A stretch of 7,626 nucleotides of DNA. It comes from Chitinophagales bacterium (GTDB taxonomy: Bacteria > Bacteroidota > Bacteroidia > Chitinophagales > BACL12). The position numbers were made by a program, and so were the translations under genes. Below are positions 1 through 4,601 of this stretch, piece by piece. Position 1 is the stretch's first letter; each line of letters starts with the position of its first letter. The stretch spans positions 1-7,626 of the forward strand of contig JACMJP010000115.1 in assembly GCA_014380545.1 (NCBI GenBank), in the 5' to 3' direction. Below the pieces are notes generated by a model. It was not told the origin of the DNA, did no database searches, and worked only from the letters and a program-made list of their open reading frames with translations.

Positions 1-6
1 CCTTCA

Positions 7-14
7 TAAATTTG
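7..14 (+). promoter_or_regulatory. Possible -7 promoter element (TAAATTTG) at the left edge
   Basis: TAAATTTG matches the Bacteroidota -7 consensus TAnnTTTG exactly. Any -33 element would lie outside the window. No ATG follows on this strand before position 125, and a hairpin terminator begins about 30 bases downstream, so no protein-coding gene can be assigned to it. It could be a chance match in AT-rich DNA, or the promoter of a very short transcript. Confidence 0.25.
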
Positions 15-43
15 TACCTTACTTGCAGTGAAGCGTTCTATAA

Positions 44-78
44 AAAAGGGAGTTCCAATTTTATTGAAACTCCCTTTT
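44..78 (-). terminator. Rho-independent terminator of the hydrolase-fold gene
   Basis: Arms 44-54 (AAAAGGGAGTT) and 68-78 (AACTCCCTTTT) form a perfect 11-bp stem. Three more inner pairs (CAA 56-58 with TTG 64-66) follow after a single mismatch. Read on the minus strand, the stem runs into six U residues (47-42), about 20 nt after the stop codon of the hydrolase-fold gene. On the plus strand the stem is followed by U4 and then an AT-rich tract, so it may also act weakly in that direction. Confidence 0.85.
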
Positions 79-98
79 AAATATTTATTTTTTATCAA

Positions 99-965
99 TT
101 ACAAACCACCGTATTTATCATAAAATGATTTTACTGTATTAAAATATACATCTTTATTACTCATGTATGTTTGATCGTTTGTAACACCCGGTACAGTGTA
201 GATTATGGTTACTTTTTTCTTCAGTGCTGCAATAGCGTCAATATCAGCAGGTGTTGAATATTCTCCATTGGCACCTACAATTAATAAGATACCACGAAGA
301 TGGTCACCTTTTTCAGTTAAAGCATTTATAGGTTCTATTAAAGCCTTATCATAAGCAATCGGCATAAATAATTTACCACCGGTTTTTGTTGCATATCTTT
401 TTTCTACCGTTTCAAGAGTTGTATAAGGCGAATCTGCAATAACACGATAAACCTTAGGGCTATTTGCTCCAACACCCAGCGCTAAACCACCGCCTATTCC
501 TTTTCCAAATACGTCAATGGAATAGGTAGCATAATATTTTTTGACAAAATCAACCGTTGCATTTAAATCGGTAGCAAATTGTGCATAGATATAAAATTTG
601 TTACTCACATTAAATTCATCACTTTTTCCATAGCCCCTGTAATCAAACATAAACACATGAAAATTTTGTCCCAGAAATACACCTGCATAGTCCATCATAT
701 AACTCATATTTCCCTGACCATCTCCTGCAATAATAATTGCCTTCTTACTTGTTTTATCATTTGGTATTAAATGCCATCCAAATAAATTCACTGGTGTATT
801 ATCAGATTTTTTATCTGGCGTTTCAATTTTTATTTCTTCAAATTTTAATCCGTAGTCAGCTGGTGTAATTGGATAATCTTTTTCTGCTAATAAGGTAATT
901 GCTGATTGCGCAAAAGTGTTTGCAGAGATTATAATAAGTGTCGCAATGCTTACAAAAAATTTCAT
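99..965 (-). CDS. Secreted alpha/beta-hydrolase-fold protein lacking the catalytic triad
   Basis: The frame is open back to an ATG at 1028, but the start at 965 (or the adjacent ATG at 968) is preferred. It gives a clean signal peptide, MKFFVSIATLIIISANTFA, cleaved before Gln20, and the longer form would begin upstream of the apparent promoter at 1004-1011. From 965 the product is 288 residues. The mature part has the alpha/beta hydrolase layout: a GQGN segment (about residues 83-86) at the oxyanion position, FDYRGYGKSD (107-116), the nucleophile-elbow region FGKGIGGG (153-160), and DSPYTTLE (178-185) as in BEM46/YfhR-like hydrolases. The elbow reads G-K-G-I-G where active relatives have G-x-S-x-G, so the nucleophilic serine is glycine (residue 156). 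The usual Asp after the GxxD strand and the late His (PGVTNDQTY, where relatives have PG.GHND) are also not apparent. It is probably periplasmic or exported and non-hydrolytic, perhaps a binding protein. The fold is fairly sure; the function is unknown. Confidence 0.8.
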   Translation of the reverse strand: MKFFVSIATLIIISANTFAQSAITLLAEKDYPITPADYGLKFEEIKIETPDKKSDNTPVNLFGWHLIPNDKTSKKAIIIAGDGQGNMSYMMDYAGVFLGQNFHVFMFDYRGYGKSDEFNVSNKFYIYAQFATDLNATVDFVKKYYATYSIDVFGKGIGGGLALGVGANSPKVYRVIADSPYTTLETVEKRYATKTGGKLFMPIAYDKALIEPINALTEKGDHLRGILLIVGANGEYSTPADIDAIAALKKKVTIIYTVPGVTNDQTYMSNKDVYFNTVKSFYDKYGGL

Positions 966-1003
966 CATGTAAAAATTTATTTTAAAGTGTTTAGTAAATA
1001 ATT

Positions 1004-1011
1004 CAAAGATA
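1004..1011 (-). promoter_or_regulatory. -7 promoter element of the hydrolase-fold gene
   Basis: On the minus strand this reads TATCTTTG, an exact match to the Bacteroidota TAnnTTTG element. It lies 38 nt before the ATG at 965, giving a leader of roughly 30 nt. No well-spaced -33 TTTG is obvious; a TTTTG lies closer than usual, about 14 nt upstream. The position of this box favours the start at 965/968 over the ATG at 1028. Confidence 0.55.
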
Positions 1012-1071
1012 GATGCGCTGTGTGCCAAAATTAGTGCCCCAAAAATAATTGTTTGCTTTCAGGGATTTATG

Positions 1072-1098
1072 TTTGCTCAAAAAAAATGACTAACTTTT
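1072..1098 (+). promoter_or_regulatory. Possible pcm promoter (TTTG - 16 nt - TAACTTTT)
   Basis: TTTG at 1072-1075 region and TAACTTTT at 1091-1098 resemble the Bacteroidota -33 and -7 elements, with one mismatch in the -7 box and slightly short spacing. Transcription would begin at about 1103-1105, at the first base of the inverted repeat 1104-1140. A second -7-like sequence, TAATTTTA at 1144-1151, lies closer to the gene and is an alternative. Confidence 0.3.
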
Positions 1099-1103
1099 AG
1101 CTT

Positions 1104-1140
1104 CTGTTTGTTCCATCAAATTAACATTGATAACAAACAG
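1104..1140. repeat. 37-bp dyad in the divergent hydrolase/pcm intergenic region
   Basis: Outer arms CTGTTTGTT (1104-1112) and AACAAACAG (1132-1140) are perfectly complementary over 9 bp. Inside them ATCAA (1115-1119) and TTGAT (1127-1131) pair over 5 bp around a 7-nt loop, with only a CC bulge on the left side. As RNA this is a 14-bp hairpin that would sit in the pcm leader, ending 24 nt before the ATG. As DNA it could be an operator. A U-rich tract follows (1145-1163), so an attenuator is also possible. Confidence 0.6.
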
Positions 1141-1164
1141 GGTTAATTTTACTTTTTATATTTC

Positions 1165-1821
1165 ATGATGTTTCAAACAGATACATATCGTCATAAAGGA
1201 ATGCGCAATAAATTAGTTGAGATTGTTGAACGCAAAGGAATTACAAATAAAAAAGTGCTGGAAGCAATAGGCAAAGTACCCAGGCATTTATTTTTTGATC
1301 CGGCATTTTTAGATCATGCCTATGAAGACAAAGCATTCCAGATAGGTGAAGGACAAACTATTAGTCAGCCATTCACTGTTGCGTATATGACTGAGTGGCT
1401 GGAAACACAACCCGGAATGAAAGTGCTTGAAGTAGGAACAGGTTCCGGTTACCAGGCCTGTGTGTTATCAGAAATGGGTGTGAAAGTTTTTTCTATTGAG
1501 CGTTTCAGGGCGTTACAGGAGAAAGCGAAAAAAATGTTACATAAACTCGGCTACATAAATATTAAAACCTTTTTCGGTGATGGGTATGCCGGTCTTCCCG
1601 CTTATGCACCTTTCGACAGGATTATTATTACAGCAGCCGCAACAGAAATTCCGCAACTTTTATTAAAGCAGCTAAAAATTGGTGGCATTATGATATTACC
1701 GCTTGGCAATGACGAGAATCAAACGATGATAAGGATGACGAAAACATCTAACAACGATTTTAAAAAAGAAGCAGGCGAGGGATTTCGTTTTGTGCCAATG
1801 CTTCCCGGCAAAGTACATTAA
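1165..1821 (+). CDS. pcm: Protein-L-isoaspartate O-methyltransferase
   Basis: This enzyme transfers a methyl group from S-adenosylmethionine to L-isoaspartyl residues formed by spontaneous damage to Asn and Asp, starting their repair to normal aspartate; it is cytosolic. The 218-residue product has the usual length and all family landmarks. These are the N-terminal helical part with VLEAIGKVPRHLF (31-43), the TISQP segment with Ser67 (65-69), the SAM-binding motif I VLEVGTGSGYQ (87-97), the acidic residue after motif I (IER, 111-113), GDGYAGLP (138-145), FDRIIITAAA (150-159) and the closing FRFVPMLPGK. Two ATGs are adjacent (1165 and 1168), and either may be used. The gene stands alone, divergent from the hydrolase-fold gene. 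No convincing terminator follows it; only a weak 6-bp stem at 1854-1875 is seen. Confidence 0.96.
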   Translation: MMFQTDTYRHKGMRNKLVEIVERKGITNKKVLEAIGKVPRHLFFDPAFLDHAYEDKAFQIGEGQTISQPFTVAYMTEWLETQPGMKVLEVGTGSGYQACVLSEMGVKVFSIERFRALQEKAKKMLHKLGYINIKTFFGDGYAGLPAYAPFDRIIITAAATEIPQLLLKQLKIGGIMILPLGNDENQTMIRMTKTSNNDFKKEAGEGFRFVPMLPGKVH

Positions 1822-1920
1822 AATAGTTTTAACTTGAATAAAAGATAAATTTAATACAAACGAAAGTTATTGTATGAATTAGCAGACTTTCACATGACTT
1901 TGTTCAGAAAACATAGCATT

Positions 1921-1938
1921 TTAGTAAACATTCACTAA
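1921..1938. promoter_or_regulatory. Operator-like imperfect palindrome at the beta-barrel gene promoter
   Basis: TTAGTAAACATTCACTAA has outer TTAGT/ACTAA half-sites; 14 of its 18 positions agree with its own reverse complement, and the four exceptions are all purine or pyrimidine transitions. It lies 10 bp before the -7 box at 1949 and so covers the expected -33 region. The size and form resemble operators of TetR-type repressors. No regulator gene is in the window, so the factor is unknown. Confidence 0.4.
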
Positions 1939-1948
1939 ATTACTATAG

Positions 1949-1956
1949 TATTTTTG
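1949..1956 (+). promoter_or_regulatory. -7 promoter element of the beta-barrel gene
   Basis: TATTTTTG matches TAnnTTTG exactly and lies 16 nt before the ATG at 1973, so the leader would be only about 10 nt. No TTG is found at the normal -33 distance; that position is taken up by the palindrome 1921-1938. Confidence 0.5.
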
Positions 1957-1972
1957 CAAAAAATATCAAGAT

Positions 1973-2791
1973 ATGAAAAAACTATTTGTAATTCTTTGTA
2001 TGTTGTCAGTATCTCTTACAACATTCTCTCAAGACATGCCAGCGGAAGGTTCTTCCGGATTTGTTTTTAATGTTACGGGATTAGGATCAGTGGCATTCAA
2101 TAATTACGGACAAACATTATTAGGTGGACAAAGTATCAACGACCCGCTCGGTATCTTTTTGGGCGACCCGGGTTTCCCTATTCCTATCAATAGCCTCATT
2201 CCACAAAATATTCTTTTTTATAAAAATTATATTGCTGATGATATGGCTATACGAGTAGGCTTTGGTTTAGGAAGCTACTCAGACAAACTTTTTACAGGTG
2301 ATTCACTCTTTGCTGGTGGGTATTCTGAGAATACCACTAAGGCATCAAGTTTTTCAGTAGGGCTTAGTGTGGGTGCTGAAAAACACATAGGTTCGGGAGA
2401 ATCAAAAATTGACCCTTATGCTGGAGCTGATCTGATGTTTGCATTTATTAACGGTATTAAATATTCCAGTGAAACGGATGTTACCGGCGAGGACTTTTCA
2501 AGTAATGAGCTTTTTGAAGTAAATTATCCTGGCGGAATGGGTATTGGTTTGGAAGTTTTATTGGGCTTCAATTATTTCTTCACAGATAATTTTGCAATTG
2601 GCGCTGAAGCAGGTCTTGGCTTCATGCATACCGGAATTGGCGGAGAATGGACAAGTGATTACTCCAGTAGCAGTACATCAGGTGGTACAACAACAACAAC
2701 AAGTTCTTCTGACAGAGGAGAGATGAAGAGCTCAGGGGGAGGTTTTGGAGTAGGTAGTACTGCAGGAGTTAATGCTTCTATATTCTGGTAA
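1973..2791 (+). CDS. Predicted outer-membrane beta-barrel protein
   Basis: The 272-residue product starts with a signal peptide (MKKLFVILCMLSVSLTTFSQ, cleavage near residue 19-20). The rest is rich in Gly and aromatic residues arranged in alternating strands, such as VGLSVGAEKHIG, IDPYAGADLMFAF, MGIGLEVLLGFNYFF and FAIGAEAGLGF. It ends in an aromatic residue (ASIFW), as expected for a protein inserted by the BAM machinery. This fits the small porin-like outer-membrane proteins common in Bacteroidota. A Ser/Thr/Gly-rich stretch (about 229-247), including five consecutive Thr at 239-243, probably forms an exposed loop before the last strand. It is transcribed alone, between its own promoter and a strong terminator. 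Ligand and function are not recognisable; a structural or small-solute role is possible. Confidence 0.8.
   Translation: MKKLFVILCMLSVSLTTFSQDMPAEGSSGFVFNVTGLGSVAFNNYGQTLLGGQSINDPLGIFLGDPGFPIPINSLIPQNILFYKNYIADDMAIRVGFGLGSYSDKLFTGDSLFAGGYSENTTKASSFSVGLSVGAEKHIGSGESKIDPYAGADLMFAFINGIKYSSETDVTGEDFSSNELFEVNYPGGMGIGLEVLLGFNYFFTDNFAIGAEAGLGFMHTGIGGEWTSDYSSSSTSGGTTTTTSSSDRGEMKSSGGGFGVGSTAGVNASIFW
2687..2702 (+). repeat. (ACA)5 microsatellite within the beta-barrel gene
   Basis: Five ACA units encode Thr239-Thr243 in the predicted exposed loop. The 3-base unit is in frame, so a gain or loss of units would change loop length without breaking the gene. Confidence 0.7.
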
Positions 2792-2813
2792 ATAAATTTA
2801 TTTAGCATAAAGT

Positions 2814-2840
2814 AAATCCCGGCTTCAACCGGGATTTTTT
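2814..2840 (+). terminator. Rho-independent terminator after the beta-barrel gene
   Basis: AAATCCCGG (2814-2822) and CCGGGATTT (2829-2837) form a perfect 9-bp, GC-rich stem with a 6-nt loop, followed by more U residues (2838-2840, six U in total with the stem end). It lies 22 nt after the stop codon. Confidence 0.92.
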
Positions 2841-2885
2841 GTGCAACTATTTTAAATGATTCTCCTTCATACAATTTGTTTCTAT

Positions 2886-2893
2886 TAACTTTG
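2886..2893 (+). promoter_or_regulatory. -7 promoter element of the lipoprotein gene
   Basis: TAACTTTG matches TAnnTTTG exactly, 63 nt before the ATG at 2957. A TTTG at 2875-2878 is too close to serve as a -33 element. The predicted transcript start near 2899 coincides with the beginning of the hairpin 2899-2916. Confidence 0.5.
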
Positions 2894-2898
2894 CTCCT

Positions 2899-2916
2899 GC
2901 TTGCCAAAAGGCAAGC
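2899..2916 (+). promoter_or_regulatory. 5'-leader hairpin before the lipoprotein gene
   Basis: GCTTGCC (2899-2905), loop AAAA, GGCAAGC (2910-2916) form a perfect 7-bp stem. It would stand at the very 5' end of the mRNA, about 40 nt before the start codon. No U-tract follows, so it is not a terminator. It may stabilise the transcript. Confidence 0.45.
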
Positions 2917-2956
2917 CCGCATAACAATAATTAGTATGCATACAAAAAATCAGGAT

Positions 2957-3547
2957 ATGAAAAAAAGTATTTATTTAGGTGTTTTAATTTTAACAACAAC
3001 CGTATTTGTTTTTTCAGGATGTAAGAGAGGTGAAGAAGATCCCTGGCTTACATTCCATTCAAGGGATGCAAGGATGACACAACAATGGTTATTAGTTAGT
3101 CTTCAAGGAACAATTGTAGAAACCTTCGACAATGATTCTATAGTTAATACTGAATATACATTCGATGGTACAAATTTATACGAAACATCTGCCGGAGAAA
3201 CAGATTCTTACGGATTCATATATAAAATGAATGTGAAAAGTAATGGCGAAATTTTTTCTGAGGAATTTAGAACGAATGCAATTGATGGAACATCGGTATC
3301 AGAAAGTTCAAGAATAGGCTTTTGGTTTTGGGGCAGTGATGATAAGAACAAATCAAGTGTAAATCTTGATCTAACCGGATTATTATCATCTTATACTAAC
3401 TATGATATACCAAGACTTGCATGGAATGATATGACATTAGCTGTAAGTTCTTCTGATAACTACACTTTATCTACCGGGGAATCTTATTCTATTAATACCA
3501 ACTTTGAATTAAATTTCGAAGTTGACCTTGATGCTTTAGCTCAATAA
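2957..3547 (+). CDS. Lipoprotein of unknown function
   Basis: The frame is open from further upstream, but ATG 2957 gives a canonical lipoprotein signal, MKKSIYLGVLILTTTVFVFSGC, with the acylated cysteine at residue 22. An ATG at 2936 would add seven polar residues, and starts further up lie before or on the promoter at 2886. From 2957 the product is 196 residues. The cysteine is followed by KRGEED, an acidic patch resembling the surface-export signals reported for Bacteroidota lipoproteins, so it may reach the cell surface. Next comes DPWLTFHSRDARMTQQWLL (28-46), whose form, a cysteine-proximal DP.....SR..R....W segment, is seen in small lipocalin-like Bacteroidota lipoproteins. The remainder looks all-beta. 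No catalytic motif is visible. The gene is monocistronic and convergent with smpB, 14 bp apart. Confidence 0.75.
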   Translation: MKKSIYLGVLILTTTVFVFSGCKRGEEDPWLTFHSRDARMTQQWLLVSLQGTIVETFDNDSIVNTEYTFDGTNLYETSAGETDSYGFIYKMNVKSNGEIFSEEFRTNAIDGTSVSESSRIGFWFWGSDDKNKSSVNLDLTGLLSSYTNYDIPRLAWNDMTLAVSSSDNYTLSTGESYSINTNFELNFEVDLDALAQ

Positions 3548-3561
3548 TATTTTAAAAAAAT

Positions 3562-4020
3562 CTATTTGTATTTCATAAGGGATCTGTCAAGGTCCCTTTT
3601 TTCGTCCCGGGTTTTTATGCTTTCCCGTTTATCATACACTTTTTTTCCTTTTGCCAGTGCAATTTCAATTTTGGCAAAACCTCTCTCATTCAAAAACATT
3701 TTTAATGGAATAATTGTAAGTCCTTTTTCTTTTACCTTCAATAAAAGTTTATTGAGTTCCTTTTTATTTAATAATAATTTTCTCACTCTCAAAGGCTCAT
3801 GTTGCCATACTGTTGCTTGCTTAAATTCAGAAATATTTAAATTCTTGATAAATAATTCACCGCTATTAAATAAACAATATGCGTCGCCCATATTCACTTT
3901 TCCATCCCGTACACTTTTTATTTCGCTACCCCGCAAAACAATTCCCGCAACATACCGGTCTATTATTTCAAATTCGAACGTTGCTCTTTTGTTTCTGATA
4001 TTTACTTCTGATTGTTTCAA
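3562..4020 (-). CDS. smpB: SsrA-binding protein SmpB (TTG start)
   Basis: SmpB binds tmRNA and brings it to stalled ribosomes for trans-translation, which frees the ribosome and tags the nascent peptide for degradation. The 152-residue product has the full family pattern: NKRATFEFEI near the N-terminus, AGIVLRGSEIKSVRDGKVNM (25-44), the RVRKLLLNKKE segment (78-88), the basic core IALAKGKKVYDKRE (119-133), and a basic C-terminal tail (134-152) that enters the empty mRNA channel. The initiating codon is TTG (4018-4020). No ATG or GTG lies between it and the in-frame stop at 4033-4035, and starting here gives a normal SmpB N-terminus. It lies 91 bp downstream of the thioesterase gene on the same strand, separated by heptad repeats. 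The tmRNA gene is not in the window. Confidence 0.97.
   Translation of the reverse strand: MKQSEVNIRNKRATFEFEIIDRYVAGIVLRGSEIKSVRDGKVNMGDAYCLFNSGELFIKNLNISEFKQATVWQHEPLRVRKLLLNKKELNKLLLKVKEKGLTIIPLKMFLNERGFAKIEIALAKGKKVYDKRESIKTRDEKRDLDRSLMKYK
3577..3602 (+). terminator. Terminator of the lipoprotein gene, inside the 3' end of smpB
   Basis: AAGGGATC (3577-3584) and GGTCCCTT (3591-3598) pair over 8 bp, including one U-G wobble, around a 6-nt loop. The stem runs into six U residues (3597-3602). It lies 30 nt after the lipoprotein stop codon and within the last codons of convergent smpB, so one sequence serves as coding DNA on one strand and terminator on the other. Confidence 0.65.
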
Positions 4021-4025
4021 ACGAC

Positions 4026-4046
4026 TTACAAATTACAATTTACAAT
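4026..4046. repeat. Three tandem heptamers TTACAAW next to the smpB start
   Basis: TTACAAA (4026-4032), TTACAAT (4033-4039) and TTACAAT (4040-4046) are in exact 7-bp register. On the smpB strand they read as TTGTAA-type repeats ending 5 nt before the TTG start codon, in the region that contacts the ribosome. Confidence 0.7.
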
Positions 4047-4085
4047 TATTGATTTTATTTAAATATTTATTGATTCTCTCCTGGT

Positions 4086-4127
4086 AGCTGCCTCTGCCAA
4101 CTGTTTATTGCCTACTGCACACTATTA
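4086..4127. repeat. Degenerate 7-bp-period array, consensus ACTGCCA
   Basis: In 7-bp register the units read AGCTGCC, TCTGCCA, ACTGTTT, ATTGCCT, ACTGCAC and ACTATTA, each fitting part of ACTGCC(A/T). The array reaches into the 3' end of the thioesterase gene: its TAG stop (4112-4114) and last codons lie within the repeat. It may be the degenerate remnant of a short tandemly repeated element similar in type to the heptanucleotide STRRs of cyanobacteria. Confidence 0.55.
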
Positions 4128-4504
4128 AATATCCTTTCCACCTTCTCCTTCTTCAAAATCTTTTGCCCTGTTTTTCCTCTTGCAATTAATCTTTCTCCAA
4201 CCTTTGCTTCAAAAGAACAAATTATTTCATGATTGTTTACTTCCTCCAGCTTTGCATAAAAATTAACTATATTTCCAATCAATGCCGGTGCATGATGATA
4301 TATTTCTATAAATGTACCAATACCTTCCTCATCCGACTCCTTCATTTCCAATACAAATAATCTTGTACTCCATTCTGCGTCTTTAGCCAGGTGAAATGTC
4401 GCATAAAATTGGTGAACAGTTCCGGAATCGAACTCTGCCACTTCATTTACATGCACTGTTTTAGAATAGGCTTTTATGTCTCCTGTTTTAAAAATGTTCT
4501 TCAT
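4112..4504 (-). CDS. Hotdog-fold thioesterase, FlK-like
   Basis: The 130-residue product matches the pattern of the fluoroacetyl-CoA thioesterase FlK family of hotdog proteins: a VHQFYATFHLA segment (30-40), GIGTFIEIYHHAPALIG (61-77), a strand pair YAKLEEVNNHEIICSFEAK (83-101), and a closing ERLIARGKTGQKIL. FlK uses Thr42, Glu50 and His76, with Gly69 nearby. The same spacing occurs here as Thr36, Glu44, His70 and Gly63, which supports a working acyl-CoA thioesterase. The substrate cannot be told, and fluoroacetyl-CoA is unlikely in this context. It probably acts as a cytosolic dimer. It is divergent from the metal-transport operon and may be co-transcribed with smpB. A -7-like TAACTTTC lies at 4534-4541 on the minus strand. 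The last codons and stop lie in a heptad repeat, so the C-terminus may have been altered by repeat DNA. Confidence 0.8.
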   Translation of the reverse strand: MKNIFKTGDIKAYSKTVHVNEVAEFDSGTVHQFYATFHLAKDAEWSTRLFVLEMKESDEEGIGTFIEIYHHAPALIGNIVNFYAKLEEVNNHEIICSFEAKVGERLIARGKTGQKILKKEKVERIFNSVQ

Positions 4505-4533
4505 AACCGGCTTGCGAAATTACATAAATTGAT

Positions 4534-4541
4534 GAAAGTTA
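4534..4541 (-). promoter_or_regulatory. Possible -7 element of the thioesterase gene
   Basis: On the minus strand this reads TAACTTTC, one mismatch from TAnnTTTG, about 30 nt before the ATG at 4504. A second near match, TAATTTCG at 4515-4522, is nearer the gene. The choice between them is uncertain. Confidence 0.25.
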
Positions 4542-4564
4542 AATTTTAAAATATTTAAAAAATA

Positions 4565-4584
4565 TTTTTAGACTTATCTAAAAA
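4565..4584. promoter_or_regulatory. DtxR/MntR-type operator at the metal-uptake promoter
   Basis: TTTTTAGACTTATCTAAAAA has perfect 8-bp arms (4565-4572 and 4577-4584) around a 4-bp centre. It resembles the TTTAGnC..nTCTAAA form of sites bound by metal-dependent DtxR-family repressors such as MntR and IdeR. It covers the -33 region and ends 5 bp before the -7 box at 4590, so a bound repressor would block RNA polymerase. It fits the metal-transport genes behind it: repression when the metal is plentiful. The regulator gene is not in the window. Confidence 0.65.
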
Positions 4585-4589
4585 AAATA

Positions 4590-4597
4590 TATCTTTG
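4590..4597 (+). promoter_or_regulatory. -7 promoter element of the metal-uptake operon
   Basis: TATCTTTG matches TAnnTTTG exactly. It ends only 4 nt before the ATG at 4602, so the transcript would start at or within a few bases of the start codon, with little or no leader. An AT-rich inverted repeat (4548-4568) lies upstream. Confidence 0.6.
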
Positions 4598-4601
4598 CCG
4601 A

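Noticed and set aside
3..80. End of a plus-strand gene entering from the left
   Set aside because: One frame is open to a TAA at 78-80, but it would read through the whole terminator hairpin, and the short peptide shows no recognisable family.
966..1028. N-terminal extension of the hydrolase-fold protein starting at ATG 1028
   Set aside because: It would bury a perfect signal peptide 21 residues inside the protein and place the start codon upstream of the -7 box at 1004-1011.
1854..1875. Possible terminator after pcm (ATACAA / TTGTAT)
   Set aside because: There are only 6 weak A/T-rich pairs and no U-tract follows.
2544..2922. Short open frames over the 3' end of the beta-barrel gene on both strands (2544-2726 plus, 2659-2922 minus)
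   Set aside because: They are out-of-frame shadows. The plus-strand one reads the ACA repeat as a Gln run, and neither has a promoter or a recognisable product; the minus-strand one also crosses the terminator.
2913..2922. Dispersed repeat AAGCCCGCAT shared with 5550-5559
   Set aside because: A 10-base match is expected by chance many times among all pairs of positions in 7.6 kb. It is kept only as a note.
2876..2956. Earlier start for the lipoprotein gene
   Set aside because: The frame is open and includes a start-like codon at 2876 and an ATG at 2936, but the first lies before the promoter box and both move the lipoprotein signal inward. ATG 2957 gives a standard signal.
3566..4087. 173-codon plus-strand open frame opposite smpB
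   Set aside because: Its composition is that of an antisense shadow rich in Phe, Leu and Ser, whereas the minus strand encodes a complete SmpB.
4548..4568. AT-rich inverted repeat AAAATATTT / AAATATTTT upstream of the metal operon
   Set aside because: Such repeats arise easily in A/T-only sequence, and it overlaps the better-supported operator. It may act only as an AT-rich upstream element.
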